Positions 1 to 8,409 of a DNA stretch of 64,000 bases are shown in pieces. The DNA is taken from the NCBI RefSeq assembly GCF_900176605.1, contig NZ_FXLP01000005.1:434001-498000 (forward strand), read 5' to 3'. Position 1 is the first letter of the stretch, and every line of letters starts with the position of its first letter. The position numbers and the translations under genes are program-made. The notes beneath the pieces are model-generated. The model was not told where the DNA came from and did no database searches. It was given only the letters and a program-made list of their open reading frames with translations. The stretch comes from Peptoniphilus vaginalis. GTDB taxonomy: Bacteria > Bacillota > Clostridia > Tissierellales > Peptoniphilaceae.

Positions 1-386
1 ATTGATATACTATGAATATTCTTATACGTATTAGACAAGCTCTATCTTTATCTTACGCCAATCCTATCTATTGTCTGCCATTATAAACATTAATAGAAAG
101 GCTGCTTATAGTCTTCCCACAGCCAACATCACCTTGAATTAATCCTTGAATTTTTTCTCCCTCTTGCATTTTAAACAAAATATTTGTTACAATATTTTAT
201 TGATCACAGGTTACAGGTTAAAAAAAAGTCATAATTTTAAATTTTTTAAGTAAAAGTTAATCCCATTCTTTAAAATTTTCTGATGGCAATATTTTCATCA
301 AAACCTTTAGATACTGATGATTTTATATTATAAACTTTGGTAAAATCATAATATTCTTTAGGAAGAAATTCTAATATATCTTCCAT
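1..386 (-). pseudogene. Decayed RecG-family helicase remnant
   Basis: Two conserved pieces of a RecG-type ATP-dependent helicase can be read on the minus strand. The first, 386 down to 270, starts with ATG and reads MEDILEFLPKEYYDF, which resembles the RecG wedge-domain start. The second, about 216 down to 68, contains an in-frame stop and then EGEKIQ, GLIQGDVGCGKT (Walker A) and NGRQ before another stop. In RecG these pieces are several hundred residues apart. Here fewer than 60 codons separate them, so an internal deletion plus nonsense and frameshift changes are needed. The piece runs off the window start in a degraded state. What is seen is the motif match; the RecG assignment rests on family knowledge. 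The parent could be a chromosomal recG copy or a RecG-like helicase carried by a mobile element. Confidence 0.55.
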
Positions 387-527
387 AGATAACTAACTTT
401 ATTCAAGGAAAAGGACACATATATTAAAAATTTTTAAAATTAATTATTTTAAAAGTTAAAAAAGAGTATACAAATTTGAAAAATATGAAAAGAAGTGGTA
501 TCGTTATCATTAGAAGGGGATGTTGTT

Positions 528-1710
528 ATGGATTATGATATTTGGGATTCTTTTATGATTAGAACACCAACTATTCCTTTTTGTTATTTAGAAGAATATA
601 GAAATTCAAATAAAGATATTTATGAATTTATTTCAGAAAATGAATTTTTAGATAATTTTCTTAAAATGCTCTTTTAATATCTTCTAAATCACTTTATTAT
701 TCATATATAAATAAGCCTGAAAAAGGAAAAAAATATAGAAATCTATGTCAAGGTTTATTAAAGTATTTTATAAGAGCAAGTTCTAGACCAACCCCCTATT
801 GGAGTTTTGCAAACGTATCGATTGAAGAAATCTGGTAAAAATACAAAAATTGAAAAAGAATATGAAATAATAGATATTAAAGTAGATACAGATTGGGCTA
901 ATGGTTTAATAAAAAAATTAGAGGATGACTCAACAATATTTAAAAAATTATATTTAAATTTTAATGATATTTGCTATGTTAGCGGAGATAGACTGAAAAA
1001 TCCTTATTTTTCAAATAGAGGAAATTTAACAAATAGTTCTGAGGAGATTAAAGAAAATAGTATTAGATTTACAATTCTTGGAAAGTTAGTAAAAAGCAAC
1101 TCCAAAAAATTTATTTAATATAATGATTTATTTTATATCATAAAAAATGAATATGAAGATGTTGATGATTTACTTCTTCAAAATATAATTAAAAATTTAA
1201 TGGAAAATGAATATTTGTTTACTAATTTAAGACTTCCAGCTTATTGCACTGATATATTAACTTATTTAATAAAGATCTTAGAAAATATCATAAATTAACC
1301 CTGAAATTAATAATTATGGATTTTTAAGCAACTTTAAAAATAAGTTTATAGAAAAATACGGAAGTAATATAGAAGTTGATTAAATTGAGATAATTGAGAT
1401 ATTTGACGAAAATAAATTTAATGGGTTTATCTATTTAAATGATTCTTATAATCCAAGTGATATGGAAATAGAGATTAGTAAAATAATTACAGATAAAATT
1501 GAAAAGGCTATATTTAATGGTGAAGAAGTATATCTTACAAAAAATGATTTTAAAAATATTGATAATAGTAATCTAAATCTTACAAAAGGATTTGACTTAA
1601 ATTTATACATAACTAAATCAAAAGGAGCCTACGATTTAATAGTTGGTCCCAATGGAGGAGCTCCAAAAGAAGGCTCAATGTTTCAGCGATTTAGCGATTC
1701 TTTTGTAAAA
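528..1710 (+). pseudogene. Broken class I lanthipeptide dehydratase (LanB-type), N-terminal half
   Basis: Fragments in different frames line up with the N-terminal (tRNA-Glu-dependent glutamylation) domain of lantibiotic dehydratases. They are DSFMIRTPTIPF near the start (ATG at 528), then LLKYFIRASSRPTPYWSFA at about 744-800 after a frameshift near 670. DTDWANGLIKKLEDD follows after a second shift near 820, and the reading frame then passes through TAA at 1116-1118. KNKFIEKYGSNIEVD ends at another TAA (1381-1383), and YDLIVGPNGG and SMFQRFSDSF follow. At least two frameshifts and three stops rule out a working enzyme. The second half of a normal dehydratase, about 500 residues or more, is absent. 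In class I clusters LanB glutamylates Ser/Thr of the precursor, and the eliminated residues later form lanthionines. The last fragment is in frame with the chimera described in the next entry. Confidence 0.7.
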
Positions 1711-1968
1711 GAAGACTTTGTTCTAGATTTAAATATAGTAAAAAACGAAACAAATAATTCAGGCATTCCTAGTATAGCAATTACATGTATACCTTGTATA
1801 TTATCTCAGTGGAAATGTCCTTCTCTAAAAAATCCAAATTGTTCAGAAGGACGTCCTCAACCTCCAGATTCAACCTTATGCCCAACTATATCTCCAACTG
1901 ATATGGGTATGTGTGATAATTTAAAAGCAAATAACAATGCAACTGGAAATATCGAACCATTAAGATGA
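1462..1968 (+). CDS. Chimeric ORF: LanB fragment joined to a lanthipeptide-precursor-like tail
   Basis: The 168-residue open frame has two unrelated halves. Residues 1-81 continue the LanB dehydratase remnant and end at SMFQRFSDSF. From about residue 84 the text changes to EDFVLDLNIVKNETNNSG, which resembles a class I leader with its F-x-L-D box (nisin leader: FNLD). It is followed by a tail of about 65 residues with six Cys (109, 112, 119, 127, 140, 151) and eleven Ser/Thr, beginning GIPSIAITCIPC. My inference is that a deletion fused an interior point of lanB to the leader of a downstream lanA, removing the rest of lanB. The ATG at 1462 has no convincing ribosome site and is internal to lanB, so expression is doubtful. 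The tail could instead be an unrelated Cys-rich protein end; the leader resemblance is short. It overlaps the lanB pseudogene entry. Confidence 0.5.
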   Translation: MEIEISKIITDKIEKAIFNGEEVYLTKNDFKNIDNSNLNLTKGFDLNLYITKSKGAYDLIVGPNGGAPKEGSMFQRFSDSFVKEDFVLDLNIVKNETNNSGIPSIAITCIPCILSQWKCPSLKNPNCSEGRPQPPDSTLCPTISPTDMGMCDNLKANNNATGNIEPLR

Positions 1969-2068
1969 TAAACGATATAATAACAAAGTATGTAAAATAA
2001 AGTATAAACAAGTTATTTCTTAATTATTTATTGATGTTAGCATTTATTATAGAAAAGAGGGATTTGTA

Positions 2069-2860
2069 ATGATAATTAAAACTATTTTTGTGAGTGGAAT
2101 TTCCAGTGTTATTTTTTATTTTTTTAATTTAATATATCAATTAATATTTCCAAATTTTACTATTGAAGATACTAATTATTTACTGTTTTTTAATTTTGTA
2201 AAAGCTTTGTCTTTTATATTGTTGCTTTTATTACTTTTTAAAATCAAAAATATTAGTTTTTTAAAGAATAAAAACAATGATCACTTACTTAGCAATATTA
2301 ATAATATGTTTAAATACGGAAGTATAATCTTTTTTATTTTTTTTATAATTTTCCTTGTAATTATAAAATGCAATATGAATTTTTTTGATAGTATGATTTA
2401 CTCAAATGATACTATAAATATTAATAACTTTGACAAATATACCATGAAAATTTTAATTATTGTTCTTTTAAATGTTATTCTTGAAGAATTTTATTTTAGA
2501 TTTACTTTAGTGAAAGTATTACAAGAAAAATACAGTGAGAAAGTTATCGCATTAATTAGTGCATTTTCTTTTGGATTTATTCATTCTGTAGATATTCTTT
2601 CAATAATAAGTGCTACAATAATTGGATATTTTTTAGCTGTAACCTTTTTAAAAACAAAAAGATTAGTCTATTCAATTTTTCTTCACTATATAATTAATGT
2701 GGACTCAATTATAATTTTGCCAATAATAAAATTATTTGATCCACAAGAAAAATTGGGCGAAAATTGGATGTTTTTATCTTTTTTAATTATGTTTACAATT
2801 TTTTTTATAATGTACATATTGACAAAAATAATAGGAACTAAGAATGAAAAAGTACGATAA
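2069..2860 (+). CDS. CPBP-family intramembrane metalloprotease (CAAX protease-like)
   Basis: This is an intact 263-residue, very hydrophobic protein with about seven membrane segments. It carries the three CPBP/Abi motifs in order: EEFYFR (EExxxR, about residue 137), FGFIHS (FxxxH, about 167) and HYIIN (HxxxN, about 207). These residues form the intramembrane metalloprotease site of Rce1-like enzymes. In bacteriocin loci, members of this family often serve as self-immunity proteins or process peptides. The gene has a good ribosome site (AGAGGGA) ahead of ATG 2069. It sits between the precursor-like chimera and a broken ABC exporter, and its end overlaps the exporter start by 17 bases. The setting supports an immunity or maturation role in the former lanthipeptide cluster. 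The substrate is unknown. It is the only intact gene left in the locus. Confidence 0.8.
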   Translation: MIIKTIFVSGISSVIFYFFNLIYQLIFPNFTIEDTNYLLFFNFVKALSFILLLLLLFKIKNISFLKNKNNDHLLSNINNMFKYGSIIFFIFFIIFLVIIKCNMNFFDSMIYSNDTININNFDKYTMKILIIVLLNVILEEFYFRFTLVKVLQEKYSEKVIALISAFSFGFIHSVDILSIISATIIGYFLAVTFLKTKRLVYSIFLHYIINVDSIIILPIIKLFDPQEKLGENWMFLSFLIMFTIFFIMYILTKIIGTKNEKVR

Positions 2861-3604
2861 AAATATATTTAAACATTCAAATTGGATTATTCATAATATT
2901 AGAAAAATTGATAGTAAATATATTTTCATATCTATACTAGTTACTATAATAAATGGTATTATTTCCTCCATTTCTCTTATTGTTATGCAGGAGATTATAA
3001 ATGGAGTCCAATTAGAAAAAACTTAAATATTATAATTTTTTATATTATATTTTATATTTCTATAGACTTATTTAACTCGATATATTCAAGCATTCTGGGA
3101 TATTATAATACTAAATATACAATGAAATTTAATTTATATTTTTCTGAAAAAATATATTTAAAGGCATCTAGACTATCTTTGTCTGATTATGAGAATTCAA
3201 AAACTTATGACATAATGAATAGGGCACAGAATCAAGGAGGAGATAATCTTTTATCTTATTATAGAGATTTTATGTCTATAATAACTCAATTGATTACTCT
3301 TTCTTCTTATATTTTTATATTAATAGGTTTTAGAGTTTGGCTTGTAATAGTTATTATGATTATTCCAATATTATTGTACATTTTAGATGAGCCAAATGCT
3401 TCGATGGATTCTATTACAGAAAAAGAAATTTCTAATCTATACGAAAATATTTTAGAAAATAAAATTGGCATAATCATTGCTCATAGATTTTTAAATATTG
3501 TAGATAAAATTATAGTATTACAAAATGGAGAAATAGTTGAATTTGGAAAACATAAAGAGCTAATTAAAAAAGGAAAAATTTATAAACAATTAACTAAATT
3601 ATAA
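2844..3604 (+). pseudogene. LanT-type ABC exporter, frameshifted and internally deleted
   Basis: The reading frame starts at 2844 (MKKYDKNIFKHSNW) with an N-terminal membrane helix and stops at 3026. Homologous text resumes in another frame from about 3027 and continues through the ORF at 3122-3604. That part has transmembrane-domain sequence typical of peptide exporters (LSDYENSKTYDIMNRAQ). At about 3375 a membrane helix (IMIIPILLYI) runs straight into LDEPNASMD, the Walker B and D-loop, then IIAHR (H-loop) and the usual C-terminus. Walker A, the Q-loop and the LSGGQ signature are missing, together with the last membrane helices. A functional exporter/peptidase of this class has roughly 550-720 residues; only about 240 remain here. 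The frameshift plus the deletion make this a pseudogene. Position and family support an exporter for the lanthipeptide. Confidence 0.8.
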
Positions 3605-3627
3605 ATTTAAGATTACACATTTAAAAA

Positions 3628-3655
3628 TAGTCACAAAATTATTATTTTGTGACTA
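3628..3655 (+). terminator. Hairpin terminator after the ABC exporter remnant
   Basis: A perfect 12-bp stem, TAGTCACAAAAT paired with ATTTTGTGACTA around a TATT loop, lies 24 bases past the exporter stop. A pyrimidine-rich run (AATTCTTCTTTTC) follows, consistent with a Rho-independent terminator. Confidence 0.65.
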
Positions 3656-3827
3656 AATTCTTCTTCTTTTCTTTGATTTTTTTGTACTTATTTATGAATA
3701 ATTTACTTCCCTACTTATAATAAGATAAACAAAAATACGATATTTTTACCAAACTAAAATATAATAAAAACTGTTTTTCAAATTAAAAACCAAATAATGA
3801 GTTTTTATTTTGGAAGATTGTAAAATG
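3656..3827. other. AT-rich spacer, no gene seen
   Basis: Together with the terminator and the IS left end, the stretch between the exporter remnant (3604) and the IS30 transposase (3916) is about 310 bases. This part is AT-rich with stops in all frames and no recognised RNA or repeat. It may be decayed coding DNA. Confidence 0.4.
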
Positions 3828-3915
3828 AAGTTAGCCAAATAAAACTAAAAAAGTCATGTAAAATTTGTGATATATTAGTAATGACCAAAAAACCAAATTC
3901 ACAAAGGAGATTTAC

Positions 3916-5001
3916 ATGACTTATCTAAATAATAACACAAAGAGAAACATTAAAGGAAGCCATCTTTCAGAAAAAGAAATGATTTTAATAGAGGCGTATA
4001 AAGGCGAAGGATATAGCAATAGACAGATTGCTAAAAAATTGGGTAGATGTCATCAAACAATAAACAACGCAGTTAAAAAAGCTAGCGTTATTCAAATGAG
4101 GAAAGTACTACAAAATTCAAAAGTTTATGTTTATGAAGATATAAAATACTTTGCTGATCTTAATCATAGAATATATCTTGAAAATAGAAAAAACTGTGGT
4201 AGAAAACCTAAGTTTTTAACTTGTGAAAAATTTTTAAATTGGGCAGATAAGAAGATTCTTGAAGAAAATTGGTCTGTTGATGCCTGTGTAGGTTATGCAA
4301 AGAGAAAAAAGTTTTTTAACGAAGATGAAATCCCTTCAGTAAAAAGTATGTATAACTGGATAGATAAAGGTTTAATGAAAACAAAAAATATAGACCTAGA
4401 GCTTAAACTAAAAAGAAAACCTAACAAGAACAACAAAAAGAATAGAAAAAACAAGATGATGTTAGGAGAATCAATAGAGACTAGACCAAAAGAAATAGAA
4501 ACAAGAGAAGAATTTGGGGATTGGGAAATAGATACAGTCATAGGAAGTAAGAAAAAGACAGATCCAGTAATAATAACATTAACAGAAAGAAAAACAAGAT
4601 ACGAGTTGATAATAAAGATAGATTCCAAAACAAGTAAAGCAGTAGAAGAAGGGCTTAGTTTTCTAAAAGATAAAAGTCCATTAAAAGAGCAAGTATTTAA
4701 AACAATAACATCAGACAATGGACTTGAATTCTCAAGCCTAACAAAAATATGTGAATATGTAAAAATTTATTACTGTCACCCCTATAGTTCCTATGAAAGA
4801 GGAACAAGTGAGAATCAACACAAGTTAATAAGGAGATTCATAAAAAAGGGCGAAGAAATAGGTAAATACACAGAAAGACAAATAGAAAGAATAATGAATT
4901 GGATGAATAATTATCCAAGAAAGATTTTAGGATATATGACTGCCGAAGAAGCATTTATGAAGGAATTAAAGTTAATAGAAAAATCTTCCCTAGCTAGCTA
5001 G
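3916..5001 (+). CDS. IS30-family transposase
   Basis: This 361-residue DDE transposase appears full length. The N-terminus is a helix-turn-helix region (LSEKEMILIEAYKGEGYSNR, about residues 17-50) with an IS30-type motif, RQIAKKLGRCHQTI. The catalytic core follows: FGDWEIDTVIG (first Asp, about residue 205), ITSDNGLEF (second Asp) and SSYERGTSENQHKLIRRF with the catalytic Glu. A clear ribosome site, AAAGGAG, precedes ATG 3916. No frameshift is seen, so the element may be active. It encodes the cut/copy chemistry for movement of the surrounding IS. The stop codon falls inside a 22-bp palindrome. Confidence 0.92.
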   Translation: MTYLNNNTKRNIKGSHLSEKEMILIEAYKGEGYSNRQIAKKLGRCHQTINNAVKKASVIQMRKVLQNSKVYVYEDIKYFADLNHRIYLENRKNCGRKPKFLTCEKFLNWADKKILEENWSVDACVGYAKRKKFFNEDEIPSVKSMYNWIDKGLMKTKNIDLELKLKRKPNKNNKKNRKNKMMLGESIETRPKEIETREEFGDWEIDTVIGSKKKTDPVIITLTERKTRYELIIKIDSKTSKAVEEGLSFLKDKSPLKEQVFKTITSDNGLEFSSLTKICEYVKIYYCHPYSSYERGTSENQHKLIRRFIKKGEEIGKYTERQIERIMNWMNNYPRKILGYMTAEEAFMKELKLIEKSSLAS

Positions 5002-5006
5002 GGAAG
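4985..5006 (+). terminator. Perfect palindrome at the transposase stop
   Basis: CTTCCCTAGC and its exact complement form a 22-bp perfect palindrome that includes the TAG stop of the transposase. TCTTATCACTTAG follows. It probably ends transposase transcription or limits read-through; the U-tract is weak. Confidence 0.5.
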
Positions 5007-5028
5007 TCTTATCACTTAGTTTACTTTA

Positions 5029-5694
5029 TCATTCAAAAGTGGCTAACTTATTGTTGCAATTTAGAGAGTTTTTATTTTCTTGTTTTGTAGAATTATTTCT
5101 TATATCTTTTAAATCTTTTTGTTCTTCCTTTTTTAAATCCTTTAAATCATTTTCTTTTTTCTCTGAAGCTTTCTTATCTTCTTCATAGTTATATCTCTTA
5201 CCCTTAGTTTTAAAGTTTCCTGTAATATAAACTGAATCATTCTTCCAATCTACATTAAGCCCTAAAGTTTCAGAAATAAATCTAATAGGAACATAAGTCC
5301 TACCATCATAAAGTATTGCAGGAGAATCAAGATTTAATATTTTTTCGCTTTCCCCGTTATTTACCTTAGCCTTTGTAGAATTAATATCTAGCTCAACTAG
5401 TATATCTATTGCCCCAATAAGAATACCACTAGTATTAGTATCTTTTCTTTGATAGAAGTTTATATTGGCACCAAGATTTTCTGTAATATATCTAACTGGT
5501 ACCATTACCCTATTGTTAGTCTTGTCAAGATAAGCCTTTCCCATATCTTCTGGAATATTTTGTATATTATCGTTGATATAAATATTAATATCTTTATCAG
5601 ATGCTTCTTTTGGTAATTTGCCTGCAGCAAAAACAGATGTGCTTAGCATAACAGACATTATTCCAATACCTACTAATTTTTTTATATTTCTCAT
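5029..5694 (-). CDS. Exported stalk-domain protein (copper amine oxidase N-like), 3' end replaced by IS
   Basis: ATG 5694 is chosen because AAAGGAG lies just upstream, at 5700-5706. It begins MRNIKKLVGIGIMSVMLSTS, a signal peptide with likely cleavage after VFAAG. Two copies of the repeat common in copper-amine-oxidase N-terminal (stalk) domains are visible: RVMVPVRYITENLGANI and TYVPIRFISETLGLNVDW. The C-terminal 55 residues are Lys/Glu/Asp-rich and low in complexity. Such domains are extracellular and thought to bind cell-wall polymers or mediate assembly; no enzyme activity is implied. The last codons (KLATFE and stop) lie inside the right inverted repeat of the IS30 element, so the original C-terminus has been cut off. 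The gene follows the recombinase gene closely, and its ribosome site overlaps that gene's stop. Confidence 0.75.
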   Translation of the reverse strand: MRNIKKLVGIGIMSVMLSTSVFAAGKLPKEASDKDINIYINDNIQNIPEDMGKAYLDKTNNRVMVPVRYITENLGANINFYQRKDTNTSGILIGAIDILVELDINSTKAKVNNGESEKILNLDSPAILYDGRTYVPIRFISETLGLNVDWKNDSVYITGNFKTKGKRYNYEEDKKASEKKENDLKDLKKEEQKDLKDIRNNSTKQENKNSLNCNNKLATFE

Positions 5695-5704
5695 AAAATC
5701 TCCT

Positions 5705-6694
5705 TTATTCATTACTTTCATCTTTGTTATTTGTAAAATTATTAAGTTTTGAAAGTGGATTAGAGTCCACCATTTTTCTTAAAGCCTTTTTGTTAACATG
5801 AGTATAGATCTCAGTAGTGTTAACTGACTCATGTCCTAGGATTTCCTGAAGTGCCCTTATATCAGCATTGCCATATTCATACAAGAGAGTTGCAGCAGTA
5901 TGTCTTAACTTATGGACTGAGTAAATATTGGTATCTAGTCCTGAATTTTTCATGTGTTTTTCTATCATATGTTGTATAGACCTATTGCTCATTCTTTGTT
6001 GTCTCATTGATAAAAACAAGGCATCATCCTTTATTTGTGGCCTAAGCTTTAGATACTCTTCAATAGCATAAAGTGATGCTTCATTTAAATAGATGATTCT
6101 TTCCTTATTACCCTTTCCAATAACTTTTAGTGTTTTATCTTCCTGCAAATGGGATATGTCTATACCAGCAAGTTCAGAAAGTCTCATGCCACAATTTAAA
6201 AACAAAGTTACGATTGCATAATCTCTCTTTTTATAAAGGGGTTTAATCTTGGATTCCTCTATAGTTTTTAGTAAATTTAGGCTCTGATCTAAAGTCAAAT
6301 AAACTGGAAGAGTCTTTTCGACCTTTGGCATATCAATATCTATTACTGGATTTACCTTAATTATATCAATCTTTGCGTGAAGATAGTTATAAAAACTTCT
6401 AATTGAGGAGATCTTTCTAAATTTGGATCTATTTGAAATTTTCCTTTCTCTTTCTAAAAATGCGTTATAGGCATAAATATCTTGTTTACTAACACTTTCA
6501 AGAAGCTCAGGACTTAAATCTTCAATTGTAATATCGTCAAAATTAATATTTGAATCTACAAGACCCTTCCTCCCTTTAATAAATCTTGCAAACATCCTTA
6601 GGTCATAATAATATTCTTTAACAGTGTTATAAGATGCACCCTTTGTTGATTTCATATAATCTAAAAAATCATCAATTAAATTCGAATTAATCAA
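5705..6694 (-). CDS. XerC/XerD-like tyrosine recombinase
   Basis: The 329-residue protein has an N-terminal SAM-like core-binding domain (about 1-105) and a tyrosine recombinase catalytic domain. Visible active-site elements are GMRLSELAG (Arg), VHKLRHTAATLL (HxxR), LQEILGHESV (His) and TEIYTHV (nucleophilic Tyr). It starts with TTG at 6694, supported by AGGAGG seven bases upstream; no ATG is better placed. Length fits Xer recombinases, which resolve chromosome dimers at dif. Some relatives are phage or element integrases, but this one has the short Xer architecture and sits beside rny in the backbone. I cannot decide between XerC, XerD and a CodV-like label from sequence alone. No dif-like site was identified here. 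Confidence 0.85.
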   Translation of the reverse strand: MINSNLIDDFLDYMKSTKGASYNTVKEYYYDLRMFARFIKGRKGLVDSNINFDDITIEDLSPELLESVSKQDIYAYNAFLERERKISNRSKFRKISSIRSFYNYLHAKIDIIKVNPVIDIDMPKVEKTLPVYLTLDQSLNLLKTIEESKIKPLYKKRDYAIVTLFLNCGMRLSELAGIDISHLQEDKTLKVIGKGNKERIIYLNEASLYAIEEYLKLRPQIKDDALFLSMRQQRMSNRSIQHMIEKHMKNSGLDTNIYSVHKLRHTAATLLYEYGNADIRALQEILGHESVNTTEIYTHVNKKALRKMVDSNPLSKLNNFTNNKDESNE

Positions 6695-6718
6695 GTCATC
6701 ACCTCCTATAAAAATAAA

Positions 6719-6738
6719 AACCTGACATATGTCAGGTT
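6719..6738 (-). terminator. Terminator of rny
   Basis: AACCTGACAT and its exact complement form a 20-bp palindrome just past the rny stop. On the minus strand it is followed by TTTTATTTTTA. This is a strong Rho-independent terminator separating rny from the recombinase gene. Confidence 0.85.
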
Positions 6739-6743
6739 CTTAA

Positions 6744-8282
6744 TTATTTTGCGTATTCAACTGCTCTAGTTTCTCTTATGACATTAACTTTAATTTGTCC
6801 AGGGAAATCTAGTTCAGACTCAATTCTTTTAACAATTTCTCTGGCAGTAATAGTTATTTCTGCTTCGGAAATTTTTTCAGGTTTTACAATTATACGTATT
6901 TCACGTCCAGCTTGAACTGCATAAGACTTTTCAATTCCATCAAATTCATTTGCAATTTCTTCAAGTTTTTCAAGCCTTTGGATATAAGATTCAACTGTTT
7001 CACGTCTAGCTCCTGGTCTAGCTGCAGAAATAGCATCTGCTGCTTGAACTAAGACAGATTCCACACATATAGGCTCAACGTCTCCATGATGGGCTTGAAT
7101 TGCATTAATAACAAGCTCGGATTCATGATATTTTCTTGCAATTTCAACACCAATATCAACATGAGGAGCATCGAGATTTCTATCGACTGACTTTCCTATG
7201 TCGTGAAGAAGTCCGCCTCTCTTTGCTAGTTTAACATCAGCTCCAATTTCCCCAGCTAAGATGCCTGCAATCTCTGCAACTTCTACTGAGTGTTTAAGGT
7301 TATTTTGTCCATAACTAGTTCTGTATTTTAGTCTACCTAAATATTTAATAATTTCTGGATGTAGACCGTGAACTCCAGCATCGTAAGCTGCTTGTTCGCC
7401 TGATTCCTTAATTATCGTTTCTACTTCGTTTTTAGCCTTTTCAACAGTTTCTTCGATTTTTGTAGGGTGAATTCTACCATCATTAACAAGCTTTTCTAGA
7501 GCCACTCTGGCTATCTCTCTTCTAATTGGGTCGAAGCAAGATAGAACAACTGCTTCTGGAGTATCATCAATAATTAAATCTACTCCTGTTATTGACTCTA
7601 TAGCTCTAATATTTCTACCTTCACGCCCTATTATTCTTCCCTTCATTTCATCGTTTGGAAGATTTACAACAGCAACAGTAGATTCTGCAACTTGGTCGGC
7701 TGCACACCTTTGAATAGCCTGAGCAATGACATTTCTAGCATATTTACCAGATTCTTCTTTAATCCTGTTTTCATTTTCTTTAATAATAAGTGCTGATTCA
7801 TTAGTTATTTCTTTTTTAAGTTCATTTAAAAGAATTTCTTTACCTTCTTCTTTAGTGAGGCCAGCAACTTTTTGAAGTTCTTCCTCTCTTTGTTTAACAA
7901 GTTCATCGGCTTGCTCTTCTTTTTCTCTTAAGCCTTCTAATTTTTTGCTAAGTTTTTCATCTTTCTTTTCAACTTGAGAAGATTTTTTATCTAAAAGCTT
8001 TTCTTTAGATATAACCCTGTCCTCTAATTCTTTAATTTCAGCCCTTCTGATCTTAGCTTCATTTTCTTGCTCAGATCTTAACTTTTGAATCTCTTCTTTA
8101 GCTTCAACAAGCAAAACTTTCTTTTGTGTTTGTGCTTGATTTTCAGCATCGTATATTATCTTTTTAGATAATTCTTCAGCATTTTTAAGTTTACCTTCAG
8201 AAATATATTTTCTAACAGCATAGCCAATAGCTAAGCCAATAATACCGATAACAATAGATATTAAAGTACTACTAAAACCCAT
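6744..8282 (-). CDS. rny: Ribonuclease Y
   Basis: RNase Y is the membrane-anchored endoribonuclease that starts mRNA decay in many Firmicutes. The 512-residue protein shows all expected parts: an N-terminal membrane helix ([19 protein letters not shown]), a charged coiled coil (about 30-190), and a KH RNA-binding domain with [15 protein letters not shown] (about 215-230). An HD phosphohydrolase domain follows, with [10 protein letters not shown] and LLHDIGK supplying the metal ligands. ATG 8282 is preferred over an in-frame GTG at 8291, because AGGAGGTG sits at the right distance from the ATG and overlaps the GTG. The length matches Bacillus RNase Y (about 520). It is transcribed alone, with its own terminator. 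Confidence 0.97.
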   Translation of the reverse strand: MGFSSTLISIVIGIIGLAIGYAVRKYISEGKLKNAEELSKKIIYDAENQAQTQKKVLLVEAKEEIQKLRSEQENEAKIRRAEIKELEDRVISKEKLLDKKSSQVEKKDEKLSKKLEGLREKEEQADELVKQREEELQKVAGLTKEEGKEILLNELKKEITNESALIIKENENRIKEESGKYARNVIAQAIQRCAADQVAESTVAVVNLPNDEMKGRIIGREGRNIRAIESITGVDLIIDDTPEAVVLSCFDPIRREIARVALEKLVNDGRIHPTKIEETVEKAKNEVETIIKESGEQAAYDAGVHGLHPEIIKYLGRLKYRTSYGQNNLKHSVEVAEIAGILAGEIGADVKLAKRGGLLHDIGKSVDRNLDAPHVDIGVEIARKYHESELVINAIQAHHGDVEPICVESVLVQAADAISAARPGARRETVESYIQRLEKLEEIANEFDGIEKSYAVQAGREIRIIVKPEKISEAEITITAREIVKRIESELDFPGQIKVNVIRETRAVEYAK

Positions 8283-8331
8283 TTTACACACCTCCTATTT
8301 AGTTTTCATGTTTCAAATTTTAAAATCATTA

Positions 8332-8349
8332 TTAAGGCACAAGCCTTAA
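8332..8349 (-). terminator. Weak hairpin after the yneA-like gene
   Basis: TTAAGGC and GCCTTAA form a 7-bp stem around ACAA, 61 bases past the end of the LysM gene. On the minus strand an A/T-rich stretch follows. It is a possible terminator ahead of rny. Confidence 0.4.
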
Positions 8350-8409
8350 AATAATTGTATATCTTTTAAAAGCATAAGTCAAACAGAAAAGCGTGTATAT
8401 AAGCTAATT

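Larger units (their letters stand above)
3828..5049 (+). mobile_element. IS30-family insertion sequence
   Basis: A single transposase ORF is bracketed by imperfect inverted repeats whose outer 10 bp, AAGTTAGCCA (3828-3837) and TGGCTAACTT (5040-5049), match perfectly. Weaker similarity continues inward for about 20 bp. Length is about 1.2 kb, normal for the family. No direct repeat of 2-3 bp is evident at the outer edges (left flank ...AAAATG, right flank ATTGTT...). Either the true tips lie a base or two away, or one flank was rearranged after insertion. The right end overlaps the 3' end of the minus-strand stalk-domain gene. The element marks the border between decayed accessory DNA and the intact chromosomal backbone. 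Confidence 0.8.

Noticed and set aside
4293-4718. 141-codon open frame antisense to the IS30 transposase
   Set aside because: It is the complement of the Lys/Arg-rich transposase core, lacks a ribosome site and shows low-complexity Ser/Phe/Leu text typical of antisense shadows.
4985-5006. 22-bp palindrome considered as an attachment or dif-like site for the Xer-like recombinase
   Set aside because: It lies within the transposase end, is fully symmetric with no asymmetric spacer, and fits a terminator better.
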